A stretch of DNA of 64,000 nucleotides from Liolophura sinensis (lineage: Eukaryota; Mollusca; Polyplacophora; Chitonida; Chitonidae). How positions within the stretch are numbered: position 1 is the stretch's first letter; each line of letters begins with the position of its first letter. A model generated the notes under the pieces. It did no database searches. It was not told the DNA's origin and saw only the letters and a program-made list of their open reading frames with translations. The stretch covers positions 10,909,338 through 10,973,337 of the forward strand of contig NC_088302.1 of the NCBI RefSeq assembly GCF_032854445.1. The letters run 5' to 3'. Shown one piece after another: positions 44,180 to 56,700 of this stretch. The position numbers and the translations under genes were made by a program.

Positions 44180-45400
44180 AGGGAGCAGCGCAATTTTTTA
44201 GGTATAAGACTAAAAAGACACAGGTGAAAAATCCCTAATATGTATAGGAGCTTCATTGTCACCTTGCTGATAATTTTAAAAAAAATTAATATTCTCTGTT
44301 TCTGTGGATAACAATTTCAAATATTATGTGTTCATCCAGTAACATATAAAACACCTTGAAGTCCATCTTAATCCAAGAATACACATACCTTATAATCAAT
44401 ATTTTTACTGACAATAATTTACCGATATCTTAATAACATGTCTCATACATAATATAAATTTATATCAGCACTGAATAGCATACACACATGTAGTTGCTCA
44501 CTATATTTAAAGAAATATATTTTATACACTGTACTAGAATAAAGTTGTACAGGTCAGTATATGTATCACAGCTTCACTACCAAGTGTAAACATAAATATG
44601 CAGTAAATAACACAAAAAAATTAAATTATTCTTAGTGGATTGATAGATAAATGTAAAGACTATGTCCTGAAAAAGTTTAAAATACAAATTCCAAAAATAT
44701 ACATCAAGTTGAGAAATGACCTGTATGGTATTTTTACATAGCAAAAATCACAGCTGTTATAAATATCTTGCAGCAGTAAAACATAAAAATAAAATTATCA
44801 ACAATAATTTCAATACATTTATAGTACAAAACTTAGATAGGCAAATAGAAATATATCAAATACTTGTCATAAATGTATGGCATCCTTTTCGGATAACCTG
44901 AGGTGAAACACTTCTCAAAGTCTTCTTCTTTAATCCGAAATACAAATGTAATTGACGGTGTACATTTTCGTAGCAATTCATGGTTGATATCTAATTGTTC
45001 AAAGCTTTAAAACACAATAAAATATGTGTATGGCATTTACCCTTGGTGATTTTTTAATTTTTTTTTATTTACCTGCAGAAATAGGTTCACAATCACAATC
45101 GTGACCTTGAACATGAATAGTAATTACAAAGTCCACAACTGTGAATTTTCACCGAATCGCAGTATATAAATATGAAAGTTCCAACATTTACAAAACACAG
45201 TAATATCACTTTAAGAGGAAACATCACACCTTTAATATAGCACAGTGTGGTAAATCTTTTCTCATTACTGAATTATGGGCTCGCAGTACAAGGTCAAAAA
45301 TAAATGTCGATATTACATGTATATACTGTAGTCATTTATGGGAAATGTGCGTATAGGAATGAGGTCTGTATTACATTGTAGTTGAGGAGATCCAAAGTAA
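44180..45400. other. No gene recognised
   Basis: Strongly AT-rich. May include the 3' UTR of gene C near its right end. No repeat structure seen. Confidence 0.4.
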
Positions 45401-45404
45401 GGGC

Positions 45405-45595
45405 AGGACGGTCACTAAGGGAGGTCATCTCTCTAAGGGAGGTCATCTCTCTAAGGGAGGTCACCTGACCAAAGGAGGTCATCTCACAAAGGGAGGTCAC
45501 CCGACTAAGGGAAGTCATCTAACCAGCGGTAACCTAATCAAGGGAGGTCACCCACCCAAGGGAGATCACCTATCTAAGGGCGCTCACCTTACAGT
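45405..45595. repeat. 17-18-bp tandem repeat
   Basis: About ten copies of CTAAGGGAGGTCATCTCT and variants, downstream of gene C. Confidence 0.88.
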
Positions 45596-45958
45596 ACATC
45601 GTGATGTATTAGTGAATACTCCTCTGCCAGAATACATGTGTGTATACAGTATATCAACTTTGACAGCCATGTCAACTCTATAAACTCTAGCAAGAAGTGC
45701 CTTTTTCTCAATCACAGGTTGTGACAAGTATTAAAGAGTGATCACATAATAAAAATTTCACTTAGGGTTTAAATCAACACCTTAGAGGGATACCGAATCA
45801 GCATGAATTGGCTCATAGTGGAAAAAGGATTTTCTGGGTTAAAGCCTTGGTCACTTTTGAATAAATAAGCCAACCCTAAAATTGTTCACAGCCTGTACAA
45901 GCTTATCTCCCCAACAGCCACAAGCGATGATTTTTTTCTCCCTATAAAAGATCAATTT

Positions 45959-47255
45959 TCAAGTAATGGTACATGCTGCAGACTTGTTAGCCCTCCGGGT
46001 GTTCCCAGCAGACTGAGGTGCTCTGGGCACATGGTCTCTGGGCTGAGGGCGAGAGTCTGGGTTTCTGCTGGCATCTGATCTTGGTTCAGACGCTTTTTCG
46101 GCCGCAATCGTCTGACGTCTTGGTGTGGGGTTGTCAGACTCTACCTTATGCAGCTGACTGCGCATTTTTTGCAATTGTGATGCTACAATCAAGTTTCTAC
46201 TTTGTTCTATGAGGGGTTGTTGAATTGTAGATTCATTCTGGCTGTCATTATCCCTACTATCTTGTGACTGTGGTGTGGCATTAGCAACGCTGGCTTCACT
46301 CAATATTACAGGTGCAGAGTTATCTCCCTGTGAGGTCTCCCTCTGTTTCTGAATCTGCAAATTTGCATCATCCACCTTTAAGTGAGCAGGTATGGCAGAA
46401 GAACTTCTATCCTCAGGAACAGTGGTTGTCGCTGATTGGTATGTTGTCACAGGTGCTGTCACTGTACGATTTGTTGTCCCAGGTGTCTCTCTGACAGATG
46501 CACTGTGTGGTTTGGGCAATTTTTGTGGTTTGGGCCGTCTCTTCTTTCCCTCTGCACGTCTTTTATGAACTATCAAAAATACAACAACATATACATTCTG
46601 TTTAAAAGAGAACAAGAAATACAATGAGGGCACATGGTCAACCTGAAAAAAAGTCCATGTATTACATGCAGCATACTGTTGTGTTCTTTTCCGTAATGCA
46701 TCACTGTGTCTGTATACATATAGTTGTGCTCATAAATTGGTAGCTCACCAGCACTGCAATGTTACAATAGAGAATGATGTGATGTTACACCCTTGGAACC
46801 ATCTTGCTTGGGAAGGAAATAATTCCGACTGTAACACAGCCAAGGTTACTGCCTTTACCAGTGATAGGGATTACAAGTTTCAAATCAAAAAAGTCCATGC
46901 TTTTTGTTCTAATTGTTTAACTCATGGAAAGAAATGCTATAAAAAGTACAGTGATTCTGAAATTTAAGACTAAAGAACAGATAGACAACACTTAAACAAA
47001 AAATCATGACCACATGTACTAAGTTGTAAATTTTTTATACCTGTTCTTGACTACTGTATTTCACCTGAAGTTGTCAAAACTCTTTTTAAGTGATGAATTT
47101 TGCTTAATTTTGATTGATTCATCCACATTATAGGGACACTTAAAAAGTTGTTGCCAACTTTGATTGATTTCTTCTCAACAAACTTCAGTGCTAGCATCAT
47201 ATTAAAGCCTTATTAAGCTTCTGAGAGTACATACCAAATTTTAGGCCAAATAAAG

Positions 47256-47317
<62 letters not shown>

Positions 47318-47765
47318 AATAGTAAACATGAGCAAAAAGATAGTAAACATGAGTAAAACATTAGTAAACATGAGCAAAAAGATAGAAAACTTGAGTAAAA
47401 GATAGTAAACATGAGTAAAAAGATAGTAAACTTGAGTAAAAGATAGTAAACATGAGTAAATGATAGTAAACATGAGTAAAAGAATTTTACTCAGGTTTAC
47501 TATCTTTCATCTTCTTACTCATATTAAACATGAGTAAGAGATAGTAAACATACCAGATTTCCTAGTTCTTTTATCGGATGAGCCAAACTGCTGCATAAGG
47601 GCATGACTGTCCAGCTGGCTCAGGTGATCCAACATCAGGTTTTCAGTTGTTGTCTCAGTGCTGCCCGTTGTCATGCCAACAAACTCATTACTCAGGATGC
47701 TGACCCTTGAGGCTTTCTGATGCTCTTCGCACAGCCAGATCGTTTTGCCATTGGGTAAGTGACAA
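45959..47765 (-). CDS. Gene C exons 15-16: zinc-like Cys/His start and low-complexity tail
   Basis: Exon 15 (47554-47765) begins CHLPNGKTIWLCEEHQKAS, whose C/H spacing could bind a metal, followed by a helical segment (LMLDHLSQLDSHALMQQFG). Exon 16 (45959-46569) is a 203-residue Ser/Thr/Gln-rich disordered tail with a basic start (KRRAEGKKRRPKPQK, nuclear-signal-like) and a short helical stretch (LIVASQLQKMRSQLHKVES), ending CTIT. Confidence 0.85.
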
Positions 47766-50700
47766 CTAATAATGTCATAAGTCAGAAAACAAGTAATTAA
47801 ATTAATATTATATTACAACAAATATTGTTTTCTTCCGGTTACAGAACTTTTACCTCAGTTCGCTGAAAGCCTACTTTTGAGAACTCATACATCTCTTACA
47901 TATCCATACCTATCTTTATTCCTTAAAAAGCATTGAATATTGCATGATATTTCGTTTGATGTTGTGTGTTTCGTACACAAAATCTGACAATGATATAGTT
48001 CCTACACAAAGGCATGATGAACAGTGAAATCAGGACTTGAGTGCCCTAAAGATCGAATGACTAGCATCTTAACCACTGAATGATGAGCTATTTTCCTAGG
48101 TCAACTTTATGGATGGACAAAAGAGAAGACACTTCTGCGAGCAGACCTCCTCGGTCTAGTGCCATTAGTCAAAGATGAGCTGATCCAAGGCATTTTGAAC
48201 CTATCTGAGGATTTGGGATTCAGATGTTTGGGATCTTAATTGAAAGATTTTTTACACTTTTGTGATTACTTGCATATGTAGACATTTTGAGACTGACAGC
48301 TACAGTGTATGAAAATCAAATGGTTAGCCACACTATTTAGTTAGATCACCCCCTGACATCACGAATGTGCCCAAAAAATTACAAGTCAACATACCGTGCC
48401 AGATTCCCCATCGTTTGAGACTGGTCTGCATTTATAACTTCCTGTCGTAAGTCTTGGTAAGTGCTCTGAAAGTCGGACTCGACAGCTTGGGGGTTCTGAA
48501 GTGAAAAACAAATTCCATAAATTTATTTATTTATTTGAGTGTGGTTTAACACCACATCATTGTATGGTCAGTTTTATGGGTGCAGGGAACAGGAGTGCTC
48601 AGGTTAAACCACTAGCCTTTGGCAAGTTAATGACAAACTTTTTTTAACATGTATGCGTGGCATACATACTCATACACTAAACTGGTGGAAGATGTGGCTT
48701 ATTGGTTAAAGGTGCTTGAATTTCAATTTCTCTGACGAACGAATGTATAGTTAATTTGGGGATTCCCCTTCTTTTATTGTTCATGGGGCCTTGGTGACAC
48801 CAAGAGGTCAATGACACTTGAAAGGTCATTCGTGTGGTCTAACACTTGTCTTCTCCTAATATGGTGAGCATTTCTGTTCATCACATGTGGGAAAGTTTGT
48901 CAATTCTAACTTGTGTGGTACTCCATTAGCCACCACCCATAAAACTGACCTTCACAGTAGAAGTTACGACAATCAATCAATCAAGCCTGTTGATAATTTT
49001 AAAAAAAAATGAAACCTTAATCAACACGGTATGAACAATTTCAGATTATGCATATTATTCAACGAAATACTAAACTTTTGGATGCTGAGATATGATTCAC
49101 AACTTTAAGGTGAGACTTCTAAAAGGTGGCGTTCAGCGGTTCAAGCCACTGCAGGTACATATACTTAATGAGACTAAACAAATTTTATAGCGGGAACAAT
49201 TTCGGATAACCCATATTACGCAGTACATTGTAAACCCTTTGAATGCTAATCTGGAATAATAAAGTTTGAAGAGAAACTTTTTATTCTTTACAGCTGCAGT
49301 GCTCACTCATTCTGTACCAGACATGGAATTATGGTCTGAGGGAAGACTTAATACATTCCTGTGACCTACTGCTCACCTGTTCTAGCCAGTGCAGGTATTT
49401 GTCGCCATCCTGCCCTGCCATACAGTTTAACATGAGCTGTCTGTTGTAGCGGAGGATGGTGGTGATGCGGGCTAGATAAGGGGAGTACTTCTCCAGCCTG
49501 GACTGACCAAACCAGTCCGGGGCCTTGAGGGGGGAGGAGCAGCAGTGCCAACCCTACAACACGCCACACAAACAATATGTACGTCATCTGTTATTGGTTC
49601 ATTATAAGCAGAGTGTGGAACAATTTCCACACTCCTCACACTGATTTTTTTCTGTTTTCATGGCTGCAATTTTTTAATTCAAACACACTCCCATTCACCT
49701 GACACTACAGGTTTACATGACTGCAATTTTACTTCCACACTCTCGCCACTGAGGGAGTCATTCACATTACTTGTGAACTCCACTGAACTGTTTGGTGCAA
49801 TGATGGACTCAGATCACATGATGATAAGATGATGATAAGACCCGTTTTTTAGCATGCAGAGGACCTTGTTGGTCAGTGTCACCTGTGAACAACGCTTTAG
49901 ATGAAAGGCTTGTCATAAAATGAGACATTTGTTAAACATTTTTGACAAATGCGATTGATATTAAAAGAGTCTATTTTTAATCTTTTGAGAAATGCTCCAT
50001 TCTGAGAGGATTTGCTGTGAACGCCAGTCTGGAGAACACCTACCATCTACAGTATTGACTGAGACAAACAGAATGGCAGTACACAGTGACAGTACCTGTA
50101 CCTGAGATTACCTTTAAAGTCGCACATACCTCTTCGTGTTCACATAGGATATAGAAGCAGTACTTCTTGTTGTGAAAGTCCTGTTTGTCATCATCCTGAA
50201 TATCAATGGATGCCTTGGAGGTCTTTGACACCAATGGCCGACGCTCGCTGGACTCGTCTGTGGTCAGTTCATTTGCCTCTTCTTTAGAATGGTTGCTTTC
50301 TGTAAACAGTTATCTTTTCATGAGTGATATAAAGTATCCAGAACATAAATTAGGTTTTCATACATTTTTAAACTGTTAAGCATTAGGTACAGAGGCACAG
50401 GGCTTATTTGGCTTTTACACTGGCCATTTTCTTTTTTTAATAACAGCAAAGCTATTGACACACATGACTTACACAATTTCATTGATCAAAACTGATGTTT
50501 GTACATATGTATGTCCCTCAGAGGTTTCACAGTGCTCTCAAAGAATATATACTGAACAATCTATTTATGTATTTACTTGACTATTGTTGAACACCATGCC
50601 CAAGAATCTTTTACTTTTAAAGTGTATGAAATGGGAGCCAGGGGCCAGTTTCATGAAGCAAACTTAGTGCTAAGTAGCCCTTAGTTAAGTGCACTTTATA

Positions 50701-53700
50701 TCTCTACAACATATGTTGTCATGGTATTTAAGGACAAAGTTAAGTGAGCTTCATGAAACCAGCCCCAGATTATACGGGTACAGGGAAACTTCCCTGAGCA
50801 TTACATAAATCCTACTGATGGATGCCAACCAGGTTAGGTAAACGTTTTGTATGTCCACACAAGATCTTGCTGTCAACAGCACCTTGCCACACAGGCCGCA
50901 ATAAGAATGGAAAATTTGCTGTCCGAGAATGGGGTTGAACCCATGTCTTGGTTGATGCTGAAGCAATATGATGATGCACCAAATGTGGACAACCAGTACT
51001 TTCCGTTACAATTTATTTTTTTAAGCTTCAAGAGAAGCATTACTAATGTAACATATTTTTAAATGTAACGCACCCAATTTGTGATTGAACTAAAGTTTCA
51101 AGCCTATGCAGACACTGTTGCTTTAATGTTTCTTCCCAACAGTTCCTACACCAGCCTATTACATACACAAGGAAATGCACACGAATGTTACCAGGTATCC
51201 AGCTGCACTCTGTGTTTGATATTGGTGGAGCTTAATGTAACCATACAGATCTAAAACGACTAATCTAGCATTTTGGTCAACAAATTCCTATCTACAGGAA
51301 TATAACAAGTTGTGTTAATAACCTTCAGTACCTGAATCATCAGGAACAAAGTCAGCAACAAATAGACGTGGGTAGAGAGCCTCCTGTTTGGCTGCATAGT
51401 GAGCTACCTGACGTAGAAACTTCCTCTGTGCCAGTTCATACAGCTCCTGTCAACAGATAGAAAAACATGAAATGTGTTTACATTATTGTGAGATGATTGA
51501 AAAGGATTGTTCACTTGCACTCATTGCATGGCATGATTGCATAACTTGTAGTCAGATAATATGACACGGAATATTACACGATTCCTGCTTTATTAAGCTA
51601 TAATGTGCTATGACCACTTTATGGTGCCGTGGGTATATAATACTACATTTTTACTGAATATTCACAAATTTATTGTGTGATTGTTTGCTTTAACTTCTCT
51701 GGAATAATTGCAAATCCATACAGGAAAAAAATGGCTTATTATGGTCTGTATTTGTAAATGGGCCATGTTTTCATCAACAATACGGTCTGGCAGGTCATTT
51801 TCTTTACATTTAACGGGAGGATCAGAAGTTTTATATTGCTAATATGTGCTTCTTTTTTACGCTCTCTCACCTGGAAGGACATGTTTTTGTGAGATTCATT
51901 GATCTCATTTTTCTTCTTCTTCTTCACCTCTGCATTCTCCTCCCCCAGGTTCACATTCAGCCTCTCGCTCACCAGGGTGAGCAGCTTCTGGTGAGCAGAC
52001 TCACTCTTCTCCTGGAAACTCACTATTGGGTACTCAATGGAGAGAAAACCCACCTATAGTCATACCAGAAAGAAAGAACATCACGCTTTGTTGACATGAC
52101 AAAATCGATAAAGAGAAGACATCATGCTTCACTTGTAGGAATAAATACTGTGAGCCATCCAGGAGGAGTACACGTAGATTAAACGAAAGACATCTCTTAA
52201 CCATGGCCTTAAAGCAGTAATGAATTACTAGCGTTCAGATAATGTTGATGGTTACAACATTCAATGCTGTTCCATTTTCCTGTATTTACATTGTAAGCTG
52301 ATTTAATATTCTTAGTAGCATTTAGCCTACATTTTCACTATCACCACACCAGTATATATGTGTTAGATTCACCTCTTATCCAACGCGTAATGACCCAGGA
52401 GCCTCTCACCAATCCAGTCGCTGTGAGTTCAAGTCCAGCTCATGCTGGCTTCCTCTCTGGCCGTAAGTAGGAAGGTCTGCCAACAACCTGCGGATGGTTG
52501 TGGGTTTTTCCCGGGCTGTGCCCGGTTTCCTTCCACCATAATACCGCCATCATATAAGTGAAATATTCTTGAGCATGGTGTAAAACACGAATCAAATAAA
52601 TAAATAAATAAATCAAATAAATACAGACACCATGCATGGGAAACAGAGCCTAAATCCTGTACTGGATCCTGAAAATCACTATTTACATTCCTAACAATTA
52701 ACTATAGTCATTCAAACATGCTGTCAGAACATGCTGCCAGTAATGATCAAATGGCACACATGTACAGCCATAATCAATCATTCATTCATTCATTCCAACA
52801 GGACGTAAATTTCAGCAGGTGTAACTATACTGTTCTTCTGTTTCAGTGCTCAATTTCTTCAACTAATTCTTCAACCTTTTCAATCACATCTACAACTAAT
52901 ATTCTGAAACATCCTAAGAGACCTATGGGTTGCACAGAAATAATTTGCACAGTTTTATGAAGGTTGCATCATTAGTGACACAGACAAATCACTTCTAGTG
53001 TCATTTTCATAGCAACTGTATGCATTAATTTCACTGAAAAAAAAAGTGCTTTACAGGTTGAAATGGTTGAAGATTTACCCTATTTGGATCACCCACCTCT
53101 TTGGCTCTCCAGGCATTCCCTGTACCCATCACAGCTAGCACAATGGGCAGTTTAAGTGTGTTGGCTGCAAAGCGGAACTCAAACTGGCAGTTAGGAGACA
53201 TGGCATACTCATCAGATACGCACGCCACCATTATCTTGGCATTCAACAGGCCTTCCGCAATGTCCTCAAACAAGCCGTTCTGTAGGGCATAAAATACCAT
53301 AAATGCAGCTGCAATGTTTTTAATACAGTTATACCGGGCCTTGATAATTGAAGAAATTACAAAGTACATCAGAGTAAGGCCTCACAATATTCTACAAACA
53401 TCTGTATGTGCCAATGATCGTCAAGACAAAAGAGTAGGATGCTGTTCTTAAAGTGATAATCGCACACTGGACTAAGAAAGTACCTTGAAGAATATACATT
53501 TACGGACTTCATTTTGGTATTCAATATCGCAAAATCTGATACCTCTGTACCATTCAACCTCGATAGTGGACATGTATGTAAAGAATACATACTGTAATTC
53601 TTCAACCTTTTCACATGTTTATAAGGTATATTCTGAAGACATTATTCCATGCAGACTTGTAACATTATACTTTTTGTGAAGCCCTGAAATTAACCAATCC

Positions 53701-56700
53701 AACCAATATAGTTTTGTCTCATAATAAATTAAAAATGTGCATAAATTGCACTGAAAGTTGCTCTTTTGTCTGTGAAAAGGTTGAAGAATTAGGGTAGTTA
53801 TATTGCTTTTTACTTCTTGAAAATATTCTTGAAAGAATTACACTATTGTGAGGTAAATACAGCCATAATCAGACAAAAGAGTAGGAAAACAACTGTCATT
53901 TCTGTAGTTCTTGAAAATGAACTTTTGTTTACTCAGAGCAAGCCTACTATTTTATATACCTATTTGCATGTTTGCAAGGTGTTAATTGCAGCATATTCTG
54001 AAGGCATTATTCTGTACAGACTGATAAAACTATACTTTCTGTCCTGAAATTGTCCAACCCGACCAATGTAGATTTCTCTCAAAAATCGAAGTGAAAAGGT
54101 GCATAAATTACACTGAAAGATGCCTTTAATATGTGATAGATAAGGCTGAGAAAAGTGATAATCATACAAAAGACTAAGAAAGAACCTCATACTCATATTA
54201 TACTAGGTACAAGGCCTTTTTAACTGCCTCTACAACCAATCTTTTGAAACATTCTGAGACAGTGGGGTGTAGAGAAACACTTCGCACAGTTTTATGAAGC
54301 TTGCATCTTTTGTGACATAAACACATCATTTTTAGGTCATTATTAATTCATAATAATTTTAGTAAACAAGAAGTGCTTTAGAGGTTGAAAAAGTTGAAGC
54401 TTTACAGCGATGTCCAAGTGTACAAGATGAATTTCAGACAATTTATACGGAAGATTTGCTGAATATCAAACACGCTCTTCATTAATATACTGTAACATAC
54501 CACTCCAACTCTTTCCACATCTATCCAACACTTGACCCCATTCTCATCCAGGTAGTCCTTCACTCCTCGTGGGTCACCAAACCCAAGGGCACCTGTCGTG
54601 TGCCTGAAACCACAAGGTTTCCATTCTTTTATGGTCACTATACCCATCTGCTTGATCAATAAAACAAGCTTAAATCTGTTAAACCACATGTATCAACATT
54701 TTGATTAATTTTACTTTTACAATGATTGGGAAAGGTACTTAATTATTCAACTGTTAGGATCATCAGTACCTGTACAGGTAAATCTGAATGTAACTGTAAT
54801 TTGTGATTTGGCAAGTCCATGTTGTTACAACAAGACTTACTGCAGATGTTCAATCAGAGATGGGAAAGAAATCAGTTCACTGAATTTAATAATATCCCAG
54901 CCAGTATAACCTTATTAAAAGTCACAGAACATCCAAGTTTGCATTGTATGTACTGCAACTGCTTTACGTGTGTATATATGTACTGCTTGCCAACCTGGCA
55001 TCACCTTGGATTTGCAAGATGGTCCTGAGCTATGAGATTTGCATCCGTTTTATGTACCTTTTGAATTCCACATACCTTGTTCCCTTGGAAACAGCCGCAG
55101 CTGAGTTCTGCCAGGAGTAGCTGATGAAACATGGTGGATGTTCCACATCTTTGTTCTCTAAGTGAGTTCTCTCCCTTATTAGCCCCAGCAGGTCCTTCAG
55201 TTTTTCTTGGTAATTTTCCATCTTCTGCATATTCACAAACAGCTGTGAAAAGGACAAACATTCATTATCTTCATTTGCAACTTTTTTTTCTCAGCTGTTG
55301 TGGACATCAATGGGACATGGATAAAAATTAGATTCATATTGAATTCCTAAAAAAAAACAGTGAATTTTCTGGTCATCAAATTAAATTGGAACATAGAAAA
55401 CTGAAACTTTAACATCCTTTATCAAATAAAATTTATTTATTATATATATTTATCTGACAGGTGTTTTATGTCCTACTCAAGAATATTTCACGGTCTCAAC
55501 ATTATGGTGGGAGGAAACCTGGCAGAATCCGAGGGAAACCATCCACAAGATGCTTACATACCACATATGCAAATAAAATTTAATCTTGTATAATAATTGT
55601 GTTTATTATTTATGTCAGTAAATTATAATATCTGTGCAAAATTATAATTATCTTGGACATACATCATCAGCGAGCAGAATGCCCAGTTTGCTTTGTCTCC
55701 ACTCAAACCCCTTGCCCACGACGACCAGGATGACTGGTTTCTTCAGGATTAGTCTTGCGTACTTGAAGATGTCGCAGCAGGTTTTGTCGAGGACGTACTC
55801 ATTAGAGATGAGAGCCACAAACACCTGGCAGTCCATCAGAGCCTTAGCCATCTGGTCCACATTCTTCAGGCGGCCATCTTTGGGATACCAACTGAGGAAC
55901 AACACAAAACAATGCAAGGTTTTCACTGACTGACTTTTGATACACGAAATGTAAAGAAAACCTAACTATTACACCTCATAGAACAATTCTTGGCTTCCAT
56001 TGGTCAATATATGGTCACATGACATTGTGCAGAGCATGAGTTATAACAATGACATGCTCAGCGATTTAAAGTACCAGATGAGCAGGTATGCTATTTTTCG
56101 TTTTTGTGTAATAAAGCATATAGTGTATGTTGAGGGATGGGGTATCACGAATTGACAGTTCTCAACGAGTGATGCTCAACTCATTAATGTCATGCTAAAG
56201 AAGTTTTCACTTACATCATGATTGTTGGGTTTATAAGTGGTGGAATCTCGAGAGTCCATGCAGTGTTAACCACAAACACTCTACCTGACAAACCTCTTGA
56301 TTTTAAACTGCAACCAAAACAGTGATAGCTGGATTTGAACCCACAACCTCACTGAAATAGCCAGTGCTCAACCCATCAAGATAGATGGACTTTGAGTGGA
56401 TGACACGGAAACAAAAGTTTTCTGTCGTTTTCAATTTTGTTTCGTGTGATGTCGCGCAAGAATACTTCACCAGACATCATCATCAATGAGGTATCAGCCA
56501 CAAATGACACTGTGCTTTCAAGCGCGCTTAACGTCATTTCAGCATAGCTGCCTTACTCAACATCATATCTGCCTGAGTCATCGTCACATAGGGAATATTG
56601 TGACGTCACATCAGGAACATTCTATGGCAGATTTTGTTTTTGAGGCCTCTTCACTTATAGGGGGGAAGTAGAGTTATTCATCGTAAATTTTTTTGAACCG

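Noticed and set aside
43816-44262. 148-codon frame across the assembly gap
   Set aside because: Two thirds of it is unknown sequence (N).
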